DNA of 6,344 nt from CAVTZP01 sp964456815 (lineage in GTDB: Bacteria > Chloroflexota > Dehalococcoidia > Dehalococcoidales > BS750m-G39): assembly GCA_964456815.1 (NCBI GenBank), contig CAYWCO010000067.1, positions 1 through 6,344 on the forward strand, written 5' to 3'. The notes under the pieces were generated by a model, which had not been told where the DNA came from, ran no database searches, and saw nothing but the letters and a program-made list of their open reading frames with translations. Shown piece by piece: positions 1 through 5,941 of this stretch. The position numbers and the translations under genes were made by a program. Every line of letters starts with the position of its first letter. The first letter of the stretch is position 1.

Positions 1-19
1 GGTTGGGAAAAAGAACTTT

Positions 20-934
20 CTATACCACGATGCTTAAAGCCGCCGGCACCACCCAGAAGGAGGCGGGGCACTCTCCCAGTAGTTCGCCATCGGCATAAAC
101 CAGTACCGGCTCCGGAGATTCAATGGCGATGTGTGTTGCCTTTTTCATCAAGAATTTGGGGTGATTAACATGGGTCCCCTTATATACCGTAGGCAGTTCT
201 TTGAGCAGCTCAAACTTACCCATATCCCCCACGATTGCCAGATCAAGCAGGCTATCGCAGAGCTCAGCCTCAGGTGCTATATGCATTCCGCCGCCGAGGT
301 AGCCGCCATTAGCTACCGCCACATTCAGCACCCGATGGTTCTCCACCTCGTCCCCCACCCTGACGACCACCGGTTTATTCTTATAGATGAACAGAGTTCT
401 TAACAGCCCGGCCACATAAGGAATGGTGCCGCCGAAGAACTTGGGCAGGCGCTCGGTTTCTTTCACCACGGCAGCGTCAAAGCCGACGCCAGCGGCATTA
501 ACAAAGAAGCGCTGCAGGGTCTCCCCTTTACTCTGGTATTCAACAACGCCGACATCAATAGACAGCCTTCTGGAACTGGTGAGGGTGGAGCAGGCAGTGG
601 CATAATCGCGGGAGATGCCAACCGAGCGGATAAAATCGCTGCCGGTGCCGGTGCTTATTATGCCAAGGGTGGTTCTGGCGGTGCCGGTAGAGCGGAGTAT
701 GCCGTTGGCGACCTCGTTTATTGTTCCATCCCCACCCACCGCCACCAGAAATCGGTAACCGTCGCTGGCGGCTACCCGGGCAAGCTCAATGGCATGCCCT
801 GTACCCTCGGTATACTGAAAGTCAAAGGAGAGGCCGATGCGCTCTAATATCTTACTGATGATTGGCCACTTGCGGCGGGTGGAATAGGCTCCCGCCACCG
901 GGTTAACAATTACCTTAACACGTGATGCTGACAT
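20..934 (-). CDS. Diacylglycerol kinase family lipid kinase (YegS/DgkB type)
   Basis: Predicted soluble or membrane-peripheral lipid kinase that transfers phosphate from ATP to a diacylglycerol-like lipid; the true acceptor cannot be read from the sequence. The 304 residues match the usual family length of about 300. The N-terminal catalytic domain begins with VNPVAG (residues 10-15), followed by the nucleotide-binding GGDGTINEV (67-75) and the segment STGTGSDF (94-101), where many relatives have GT-x-NDF, so the usual Asn is Ser99. The C-terminal beta-sandwich domain contains YADGE (280-284), the conserved acidic DGE element. No signal peptide or membrane segment is seen. The ATG at 934 is supported by TGAGGT six nucleotides upstream. 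It is the last gene of a minus-strand run, 55 nt after the dCMP deaminase, and is probably co-transcribed. Family assignment is firm; substrate is open (lipid kinase rather than sphingosine or NAD kinase is the best guess). Confidence 0.93.
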   Translation of the reverse strand: MSASRVKVIVNPVAGAYSTRRKWPIISKILERIGLSFDFQYTEGTGHAIELARVAASDGYRFLVAVGGDGTINEVANGILRSTGTARTTLGIISTGTGSDFIRSVGISRDYATACSTLTSSRRLSIDVGVVEYQSKGETLQRFFVNAAGVGFDAAVVKETERLPKFFGGTIPYVAGLLRTLFIYKNKPVVVRVGDEVENHRVLNVAVANGGYLGGGMHIAPEAELCDSLLDLAIVGDMGKFELLKELPTVYKGTHVNHPKFLMKKATHIAIESPEPVLVYADGELLGECPASFWVVPAALSIVV

Positions 935-989
935 TACATTACCTCAAAATAGAAGTAATCCATTTTACCATAAATGTCAAGCCAGATGG

Positions 990-1472
990 CTAGTCCAGGT
1001 AGTTTATCTGGGAGGAGGGTCTTGGCTTTATATTAACTGCTATGCCGGCTTCGCGGAAGAGGTCAGTAAACGAATTATCGTCATACCGGCCGAAGCTGAC
1101 AAACCGCTTTATCTTGGCGTTGACCAGCATCTTGGCACACAGCACGCAGGGCGTATGAGTGCAATAGATAGTGCTCCCCTCAAGACTGACTCCGTGAAGG
1201 GCAGCCTGTATTATTACGTTCTGCTCAGCATGGATGCCGCGGCATATTTCGTGCCTTTCTCCCGAAGGTATTTTCATCTCGTCGCGGAGACAGCCAAGCT
1301 CAAGACAGTCCTGAAGCCCGGAGGGAGCACCGTTATATCCTGTAGCCAGGATATGTTTGTCCTTTACCGCCACCGCCCCGATATGATGGCGCCGGCAGGT
1401 TGCGCGTTCAGCCACCACTGAGGCTATTTTGAGAAAATACTCGTCAATATCGGGTCGGGCTAGTCTCTTCAT
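990..1472 (-). CDS. Deoxycytidylate (dCMP) deaminase, ComEB type
   Basis: Zinc-dependent cytosolic enzyme predicted to convert dCMP to dUMP, the substrate of thymidylate synthase. At 160 residues it has the normal length for the family. ATGYNGAPSG (43-52) is the nucleotide-binding signature. HAE (81-83) and PCVLC (108-112) supply the zinc ligands His81, Cys109 and Cys112, with Glu83 as the proton shuttle. The insert at 56-77 carries Cys56, Cys61, His74 and Cys77, which could form the second, structural zinc site seen in some dCMP deaminases (inference). The ATG at 1472 overlaps the TGA of the upstream UPF0200 kinase as ATGA. No clear Shine-Dalgarno precedes it, so translation probably depends on coupling to that gene. 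A generic cytidine or tRNA-adenosine deaminase is less likely given the dCMP-type N-terminal motif. Confidence 0.95.
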   Translation of the reverse strand: MKRLARPDIDEYFLKIASVVAERATCRRHHIGAVAVKDKHILATGYNGAPSGLQDCLELGCLRDEMKIPSGERHEICRGIHAEQNVIIQAALHGVSLEGSTIYCTHTPCVLCAKMLVNAKIKRFVSFGRYDDNSFTDLFREAGIAVNIKPRPSSQINYLD

Positions 1473-2011
1473 CTTAGTTTGGAGATAACCTTTTTTGCTT
1501 CCCCCTGTAATTCCTCAAGAGAAGACTCGTTTATTATGGTGAAATCAGCCACGGCGATAGGCCCGCCCTTATTTATGTTCTCAAGCTCCGCCCTATCGCG
1601 GCTGATTGCTTCTTCCGAGTTCAGACGCCGGCTTGACCTTTTGCTCAGGCGGGCATACCTTGTCCTGGGTGATGACCATACTGCCACCAGATAAAGGTCT
1701 TCCCCGTAGCGTTCCTTGAGATAGGTATATTCCTCCCAGGAGTAAAGACCGTCGATGACAACATCCGAACTTTTTAGCGCCTCTTTAATTCGGGGGAGAT
1801 TAAGCTCGGCATAGGCAGCCATGCCGCGCTCTTTTCTCAGGAGCTCCCTGACCAGACGCTCATTTTCCTCGCTTGGCTTTAGTCCCCGCTTTTTCATCCC
1901 CTCATCGGTGAGGTCGCCGAATCTTATCCTGGTAAAGCCGCTTTCCTCAAATACCCTTGATACCTCCGATTTGCCGGCGCCGGTCATGCCCACAATTGAG
2001 ACCACTTTCAC
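1469..2011 (-). CDS. UPF0200-like P-loop nucleoside-monophosphate-kinase-fold protein
   Basis: ATP-binding kinase-fold protein of 180 residues with no established function. It resembles the UPF0200 family best known from archaea and, more distantly, dephospho-CoA and nucleoside monophosphate kinases. Walker A is GMTGAGKS (8-15). The segment RFGDLTDEGMKKRG (30-43) followed by EEN (48-50) is typical of UPF0200. VVIDGLYSWEE (84-94) resembles the family's VIDG-x-R/Y-S element, with Asp87 at the Walker B-like position. An Arg-rich stretch, 116-129, fits a LID. ADFTIINESSLEEL (155-168) matches the C-terminal adenine-contact strand of dephospho-CoA kinases. Translation starts at GTG 2011, supported by GAGG eight nucleotides upstream and a promoter just before that. 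It overlaps the dCMP deaminase by 4 nt, so the two products are made together. This suggests, without proving, a role on a nucleotide or cofactor substrate. It is too diverged to be called CoaE. Confidence 0.8.
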   Translation of the reverse strand: MKVVSIVGMTGAGKSEVSRVFEESGFTRIRFGDLTDEGMKKRGLKPSEENERLVRELLRKERGMAAYAELNLPRIKEALKSSDVVIDGLYSWEEYTYLKERYGEDLYLVAVWSSPRTRYARLSKRSSRRLNSEEAISRDRAELENINKGGPIAVADFTIINESSLEELQGEAKKVISKLR

Positions 2012-2028
2012 GCTCTCTACCTCTGGGA
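2012..2028 (-). promoter_or_regulatory. Ribosome binding site supporting the GTG start at 2011
   Basis: Reading the minus strand, the leader contains AGAGGTAG with GAGG at 2023-2020, eight nucleotides before GTG. The second residue codon onward reads K-V-V-S-I-V-G into the P-loop, which is the usual N-terminus for this fold. No in-frame ATG lies between this GTG and the Walker A motif that could serve instead, so the GTG start is the credible one. Confidence 0.75.
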
Positions 2029-2032
2029 TTTC

Positions 2033-2061
2033 ATTATAAGAGAACAGTGGGTAAATAACAA
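2033..2061 (-). promoter_or_regulatory. Sigma-70-type promoter for the kinase / dCMP deaminase / lipid kinase operon
   Basis: On the minus strand, TTGTTA (2061-2056, 4 of 6 matches to the -35 consensus) is followed after exactly 17 bp by a perfect TATAAT (2038-2033). Transcription would start near 2026, giving a leader of about 15 nt that still includes the GAGG ribosome binding site. The element lies back to back with the plus-strand promoter for the nucleotidyltransferase gene. It is read from sequence only. Confidence 0.65.
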
Positions 2062-2077
2062 TAACCTGTGCTATAAT
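2049..2077 (+). promoter_or_regulatory. Extended -10 promoter for the CCA/poly(A) polymerase family gene
   Basis: The plus strand carries TGCTATAAT at 2069-2077, a perfect extended -10 (TGn-TATAAT). The hexamer 17 bp upstream, GGGTAA at 2049-2054, matches the -35 consensus poorly (2 of 6), as is common when the extended -10 is present. The predicted start of transcription is around 2084, only about 12 nt before the ATG at 2096. That 12-nt leader has no Shine-Dalgarno sequence. Confidence 0.65.
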
Positions 2078-2095
2078 CTATTTACATAAAAGAAA

Positions 2096-3358
2096 ATGCC
2101 TAGGCGGATTAATCTAGCCAAGATAATAGAAAAGCAGCTACCCGCCGAGCTGGTCAACTTTATGTGGCTTGCCGGCGAGATAGCCATGACCCGTCAGGAG
2201 AGGGTGTACCTTGTTGGTGGGGTGGTCCGCGACCTGCTCCTGGGGCAGCCCAACCTTGACCTTGACCTGGTGGTGGAGGGGAATGCCATAGAGCTAGCCC
2301 TGCAGCTAAAGGAAGCTAACGGCGGGGACATCACCACCCACCTCCGTTTCAGCACGGCGAAACTGCTATGGGACAGGTGGAGCGCCGACTTCGCCACCGC
2401 CCGCCTGGAGACCTACGATAAGCCCGGAGCCCTGCCCAGGGTGACGCCGAGCTCAATTGATGACGACCTCTCCCGCCGTGATTTCACCGTCAATGCCATG
2501 GCTGTCCACCTCAACCCCGGCGACTACGGCAAGCTGATTGACCCCTGTGGCGGGCGCAGCGACCTCAAGAAGAAGGTTATCCGCGTCCTCCACGAGAAGA
2601 GCTTTATTGATGACGCCACCCGCATCTGGCGGGGGCTGCGCTATGAGCAGCGGCTTGATTTCCGTCTGGAAAGAAAGACTCAGAGTCTGCTCAAGCGGGA
2701 CGTGGATATGCTGGATACCATCAGCAGCGACCGCATACGCTACGAAATTGAGTGCATACTGCGGGAGAGATACCCGGAAAAGGTTCTTCTCCGCGCTGAG
2801 GAGCTGGGGGTGCTGGTAAAGCTTCACCCGGCGCTCAAGGGTAACGGCTGGCGTGAGGAAAAATTTGCCCAGGCCCGGCAGCTGACCTCCCCTCACTCAC
2901 CGGAAATAGGGCTCTATCTAGCCCTCATTGCCTATCCCTTGAATGATGAAGAAGCGGAAAGCCTCATATCGCGCCTTAACCTGCCCAAGTCTCTGGCGCA
3001 AACGGTCAGGGATACCATCACCCTTAAGGACAAAATCAGGCTGGTGACCATCCCCGGGCTCTCGCCGAGCAGTATTTATAACTTCCTTGACGGCTACTCC
3101 GCCCAGGCTCTGGTGGCAAATTCCCTGGCTACCGAGTCCCCCACCGCCAGCCAGAATATCCGCTACTTCATCAGCAAGCTGAGGCATGTTGAAGCCTCGC
3201 TCAGCGGCGATGATTTAAAGCGAATGGGTGTTGCCCAGGGTCCTCAGGTCAAGGAGGTGCTTGAGCTGCTGCGCGAAGCCAGGCTGAACGGGAGGGTAAC
3301 CACCAGGGAGGGGGAGGAGGAGTTAGTCAGAAGGTGGCTGGCTGAAAGAGAGGGGTGA
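2096..3358 (+). CDS. Class II tRNA nucleotidyltransferase / poly(A) polymerase family protein
   Basis: Adds nucleotides to RNA 3' ends; most likely it builds or repairs all or part of the CCA end of tRNAs. Domains: nucleotidyltransferase head with LVGGVVRD (39-46) and metal-binding DLD (55-57), then motif B RRDFTVNAMA (127-136). Next comes the base-recognition segment DDATR (172-176), aligning with the EDxxR motif of CCA-adding enzymes with the Glu replaced by Asp, followed by RGLRYEQRLDF (179-189). The rest is a helical RNA-binding tail. At 420 residues it lacks room for an HD domain and I see none. The linker ETYDKPGALPRVTPSS (105-120) and the FIDDATRI form look like the subfamily that includes A-adding enzymes, so it may add A only. 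CCA, CC, A-adding or poly(A) activity cannot be told apart here. The ATG start is chosen because residues 1-36 fit the family's N-terminal helix, although no ribosome binding site precedes it. Its 3' end overlaps ispE by 36 bp. Confidence 0.92.
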   Translation: MPRRINLAKIIEKQLPAELVNFMWLAGEIAMTRQERVYLVGGVVRDLLLGQPNLDLDLVVEGNAIELALQLKEANGGDITTHLRFSTAKLLWDRWSADFATARLETYDKPGALPRVTPSSIDDDLSRRDFTVNAMAVHLNPGDYGKLIDPCGGRSDLKKKVIRVLHEKSFIDDATRIWRGLRYEQRLDFRLERKTQSLLKRDVDMLDTISSDRIRYEIECILRERYPEKVLLRAEELGVLVKLHPALKGNGWREEKFAQARQLTSPHSPEIGLYLALIAYPLNDEEAESLISRLNLPKSLAQTVRDTITLKDKIRLVTIPGLSPSSIYNFLDGYSAQALVANSLATESPTASQNIRYFISKLRHVEASLSGDDLKRMGVAQGPQVKEVLELLREARLNGRVTTREGEEELVRRWLAEREG

Positions 3359-4201
3359 GGTCTCAGCGAGATAACACTCCATCCCTTGCTGTTTACAGCG
3401 CGTATATAAATCCTCTGCCTCAGCCCTGTCCTCTACCAGAGTAAACAGCGCTGGTCCCGAGCCGGCGAGGTGGACGCTTGGGGCGCCGAGCTTCAGGAAG
3501 TGCCCTTTATAGACCTCCAGCCCGGGGAACTGCTCAAAGGCGACATTCTCAAAGGTGTTGAACAGCATTGACGGCTTAAATTCCCTGCCCTCTTTTAGCG
3601 CTTTTATGAAATTTTCCGTAATCTTGCCGTCGGTGTAGTGGCTGGGCTTCAGGCTGGCGTAGAGTCGTTTTGTCTTCTCCGCCATGTGGGGGAGGGGAGG
3701 AATCATCAGCACGACCCACCGCTGGGGCAGGGGTGGTAGCGGGGTTATTATCTCACCCCTCCCCTCCGCCAGCGCCGTGCCGCCGTAAAGAAAGAAGGGT
3801 ACGTCTGAGCCCAGCTTTAGGGCAAGCTCAGTCAGTTCCTTTAGTGATAAGCCAAGTTCCCAGAGCCTATTAAGCCCGTATAGTATGGCGGCGGCGTCAC
3901 TTGAGTCCCCACCCAGCCCTGCACTTAGCGGGATACGCTTGGTGATTTCTATTGTTGCCCCCTTTGAGCAACCGGTTGTCTCCTGAAGAAGAGCGGTTGC
4001 CCGAGAGATGAGGCTCTCCGCCACCACCAGCTCCGGGTTATCGCAGCCGAACTTTATATTATGGCTTACCTGGAAACGAAGGCTATCGCAGAGGTCTATG
4101 GTCTGGATAAGGCTGCGGATTTCATGATAGCCATCGGGGCGCTCACCCAGGACCTCAAGGGTCAGATTAATCTTTGCCGGTGCCAGAACGGTCAACATCA
4201 T
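3323..4201 (-). CDS. ispE: 4-diphosphocytidyl-2-C-methyl-D-erythritol kinase (IspE)
   Basis: GHMP-family kinase of the MEP (non-mevalonate) isoprenoid pathway. It phosphorylates the 2-hydroxyl of CDP-methylerythritol using ATP. At 292 residues it has normal length. APAKINLTLEVLGERPDGYH (7-26) holds the catalytic Lys10 and substrate-binding residues. PLSAGLGGDSSDA (91-103) is the GHMP ATP-binding loop. GSDVPFF (131-137) carries the catalytic Asp133, and AGSGPALF (246-253) is the third GHMP motif. Two Pro-rich PPLP stretches lie at 156-159 and 168-171, an unusually proline-dense stretch but plausible for a surface loop. The start is the first of two tandem ATGs (4201 and 4198); the first forms an ATGA overlap with the ksgA stop, indicating translational coupling. 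The gene closes the operon, and its last 11 codons and stop are antisense to the end of the convergent nucleotidyltransferase gene. Confidence 0.97.
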   Translation of the reverse strand: MMLTVLAPAKINLTLEVLGERPDGYHEIRSLIQTIDLCDSLRFQVSHNIKFGCDNPELVVAESLISRATALLQETTGCSKGATIEITKRIPLSAGLGGDSSDAAAILYGLNRLWELGLSLKELTELALKLGSDVPFFLYGGTALAEGRGEIITPLPPLPQRWVVLMIPPLPHMAEKTKRLYASLKPSHYTDGKITENFIKALKEGREFKPSMLFNTFENVAFEQFPGLEVYKGHFLKLGAPSVHLAGSGPALFTLVEDRAEAEDLYTRCKQQGMECYLAETSPLSFSQPPSD

Positions 4202-5040
4202 TCTTCCTTAAACACCTGCCGCAGCCGCGCCCACTCCTCAAGGCTCAGTGTCTCGGCTCGCCGCTGGGGCGCGATACCCGCCCTTTCCAGCAGGGATAAG
4301 ACCTCAGCCTTTGACACCCCCAGCCCCTGAGCCAGGGAATTTAAGAGCTGCTTGCGGGGGGCGGTAAAACCAGCCCGCACCAGGTCAAAAAAGCTTCTCT
4401 CGTCAGCTACCGCCACCCTTGGCTGGGGGGAGGGCTCAATGCGCAGTATCGCCGAATCAACCTTGGGTGCTGGATAAAAGCACTGCGCCGGGACACGGCC
4501 TATTATCCTCGGTTCCCCGTAGAACTGGACGCTGACGCTCAAGAGGCTCATCTTGCCGGGCTTAGCCACGATAGCCTCCGCCACCTCCTTTTGCACCATT
4601 ACAATCATTACCTTAGGTTTGGCTTGAGCCTCAAGGAAGTGGCGCAGCACGGGGGAGGTGATATAGTAGGGGAGGTTAGCCACCAGCTTGTAGCCGCTTG
4701 CCGGCTCAGTTATCAAGTTTTCGGGCTCAATCTTGAGCACGTCGTCGTTGATGATGGTAACATTATTAAGCGGAGCCAGGGTCTGCTCTAATGCCGCCGC
4801 CAGCTTATTATCAAGCTCAATGGCAATCACGCGGTGGGCTTTTTGAGCCAGCTCCCGGGTGAGGATGCCCAGGCCGGGGCCAACTTCAACAACGACATCG
4901 GTGGGGGTGAGCTCCGCCGCCGAGGTGATAAGCTTGAGCACCTCCCCGTCAATAAGGAAGTGCTGCCCCAGTCCCTTCCTCGCCCGGAGGTCAAACTGGC
5001 GCAGCAGCCTTCTGGTTTGGGTCAACAGTGAGCCAGTCAT
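4198..5040 (-). CDS. ksgA: 16S rRNA (adenine1518-N6/adenine1519-N6)-dimethyltransferase
   Basis: KsgA/Dim1 enzyme that uses S-adenosylmethionine to dimethylate the two adjacent adenosines of the 16S rRNA helix 45 loop late in 30S assembly. The 280 residues fit the family. GQHFL (25-29) is the N-terminal signature. VEVGPGLG (51-58) is the SAM-binding motif I, with Glu75 (IAIELD) as the ribose-binding acid and NDD (98-100) at the adenine site. NLPYY (122-126) is the catalytic motif IV. CFYPAPKVDS (187-196) is the conserved post-catalytic segment, and the C-terminal helical domain is complete. The ATG at 5040 is preceded by AGGGGGT, which begins within the stop of the upstream dehydrogenase, so expression is probably linked to it. 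ksgA next to ispE is a recurrent bacterial gene pair. Confidence 0.98.
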   Translation of the reverse strand: MTGSLLTQTRRLLRQFDLRARKGLGQHFLIDGEVLKLITSAAELTPTDVVVEVGPGLGILTRELAQKAHRVIAIELDNKLAAALEQTLAPLNNVTIINDDVLKIEPENLITEPASGYKLVANLPYYITSPVLRHFLEAQAKPKVMIVMVQKEVAEAIVAKPGKMSLLSVSVQFYGEPRIIGRVPAQCFYPAPKVDSAILRIEPSPQPRVAVADERSFFDLVRAGFTAPRKQLLNSLAQGLGVSKAEVLSLLERAGIAPQRRAETLSLEEWARLRQVFKEE

Positions 5041-5051
5041 TTTACCCCCTA
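5041..5051 (-). promoter_or_regulatory. ksgA ribosome binding site overlapping the upstream stop codon
   Basis: On the minus strand the junction reads TAGGGGGTAAAATG: the TAG ending the dehydrogenase (5051-5049) runs directly into the GGGGGT Shine-Dalgarno (5049-5044), four nucleotides from which the ksgA ATG follows. Ribosomes finishing the dehydrogenase are thus placed on the ksgA initiation site. Confidence 0.8.
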
Positions 5052-5843
5052 AGCCATGGCATAGCCGCCGTCTACGCTAATCGCCTGCCCGGTTATCCAG
5101 CTGGAGGTGTCTGAAGCCAGAAAGAGCACGGCATTGGCTACGTCCTCCGCCGTGCCCAGTCGGCGCAGGGGGTAGGCTTTAGCCATTTTATCTTTTACCT
5201 TGGGCGTCATCTTGTAAAACAGCCCCCCGCTCCGCCACATGCTTTCTGAGCCTATCTCTTCGTCGCTGGCCGGGGGGACCGTCCCCAGGCAGACCACATT
5301 GATGTTAAGCCCGTAGCGCCCGACCTCCCTCGCCAGCGACCTGGAAAAGGCGATAACCGCCCCCTTGGTGCCGGCGTAAACAACCTCTCTATACTCCCCA
5401 ATCTTACCGGCGTCAGAGGCAAGGCTGATAATCTTGCCCCTTTTCTGGGCAATCATATGGTCAATTACCGCCCTGGTGCAGTTGATTACACTCCAGTAGT
5501 TGGTATCGACCTCTTTTACCCACTCCTCCCTGGGCTTCTCAACGAAGAGGCGGTCATATATCCACCCCACGCAGTTCACCAGGATATCCAGCCGCCCGAA
5601 CTCATCCAGCGTCTTCTTCACCAGCGCCTGGCACTGCTCGGGGTCGGTTACATCGGTCTTGGTTACTATTACCTTGCCGCCCTGCTTTCGGGCTAACTCA
5701 GCCGTTTTCTCTGCCTGCACCTCATCTATATCGGCGATAACAACGTGTGAACCTTCCCCGGCGAAGGCTATGACTATGCCGCGACCGACGTTTGAAGCAC
5801 CGCCGGTAACAATAACTGCTTTTCCTGCCAGTCCGAGCTCCAT
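5049..5843 (-). CDS. Short-chain dehydrogenase/reductase (classical SDR), NAD-type
   Basis: Rossmann-fold oxidoreductase predicted to interconvert an alcohol and a ketone; the substrate is unknown. At 264 residues it has normal classical SDR length. The cofactor loop is TGGASNVG (13-20), where the middle Gly of TGxxxGxG is Asn18. Asp38 at the end of strand beta-2 predicts NAD(H) rather than NADP(H). The usual NNAG is NCVG (90-93). The catalytic tetrad is complete: Asn115, Ser143, Tyr156 and Lys160 (YAGTK). The PG motif after strand beta-6 is LG (186-187). The C-terminal SDR signature with ITGQAISVDGGYAMA (250-264) is intact, so the protein should be active. FabG-like, BadH-like or sugar dehydrogenase roles are all possible. 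ATG 5843 has a full AGGAGGT upstream. It is the first gene of the run with ksgA and ispE, although its function is not obviously linked to theirs. Confidence 0.93.
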   Translation of the reverse strand: MELGLAGKAVIVTGGASNVGRGIVIAFAGEGSHVVIADIDEVQAEKTAELARKQGGKVIVTKTDVTDPEQCQALVKKTLDEFGRLDILVNCVGWIYDRLFVEKPREEWVKEVDTNYWSVINCTRAVIDHMIAQKRGKIISLASDAGKIGEYREVVYAGTKGAVIAFSRSLAREVGRYGLNINVVCLGTVPPASDEEIGSESMWRSGGLFYKMTPKVKDKMAKAYPLRRLGTAEDVANAVLFLASDTSSWITGQAISVDGGYAMA

Positions 5844-5854
5844 TAAGGCTAGCT

Positions 5855-5861
5855 ACCTCCT
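5855..5861 (-). promoter_or_regulatory. Strong ribosome binding site of the SDR gene
   Basis: The minus strand carries AGGAGGT (5861-5855), a complete complement to the 16S rRNA tail, 11 nt before the ATG at 5843. The spacing is slightly long but workable. It fixes the start over the next in-frame candidates, because the SDR N-terminus (LAGKAVIVTGG) begins immediately after it. Confidence 0.8.
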
Positions 5862-5941
5862 GTCAATAATAAGCTTTTGGGATTGTCTAGCAACCGCAGA
5901 GTTCCGAAGCCTAGTATAAATTATTTTTCCAAAATAAAAAA
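5862..5941 (-). promoter_or_regulatory. Weak candidate promoter for the SDR-ksgA-ispE operon
   Basis: The 77-nt gap between the methyltransferase stop and the SDR start holds TATACT (minus strand, 5918-5913; 5 of 6 matches to a -10 box). Transcription would begin near 5906, giving a leader of about 60 nt. The only upstream hexamer at suitable spacing is a T-run (5941-5936) inside the methyltransferase tail, a poor -35. No terminator-like hairpin is visible between the two genes, so read-through from the methyltransferase is the alternative. Confidence 0.3.

Noticed and set aside
1..19. T-rich minus-strand sequence after the lipid kinase stop, considered as a terminator.
   Set aside because: Only a 4-bp stem with a 2-nt loop can be drawn, and the window ends before any further structure.
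934..939. Minimal start-stop ORF (ATG TAA) directly before the lipid kinase ATG on the minus strand.
   Set aside because: Its ATG is only 1 nt from the GAGGT sequence, too close for efficient initiation, whereas the true ATG at 934 is well spaced. Chance in an AT-rich leader is the simpler explanation.
958..980. Perfect TTGACA (minus strand, 980-975) before the lipid kinase, suggesting an internal promoter.
   Set aside because: At 17-bp spacing the -10 hexamer is TACTTC (2 of 6). The nearby TAAAAT is only 7 bp away, and TATTTT is 23 bp away. No functional pair can be supported.
2453..2896. Long minus-strand open frame inside the nucleotidyltransferase gene (and a similar one at 2918-3187).
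   Set aside because: They are antisense shadows of a high-GC gene with clear catalytic motifs on the plus strand. Their translations show no recognisable domain and have no ribosome binding support.
3340..3368. Possible hairpin GCTGA...TCAGC near the end of the nucleotidyltransferase gene as a bidirectional terminator.
   Set aside because: The stem is 5 bp with a loop of about 17 nt and no following T-run.
3685..3744. G-rich runs on the plus strand within ispE, considered as a G-quadruplex.
   Set aside because: Each cluster has only three runs of three or more G with short loops. The runs are explained by proline codons on the coding strand (two PPLP stretches).
5861..5866. TTGACA on the minus strand just upstream of the SDR gene.
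   Set aside because: It overlaps the Shine-Dalgarno sequence, and a -10 at proper spacing would fall at the start codon, so it cannot drive this gene with its leader intact.
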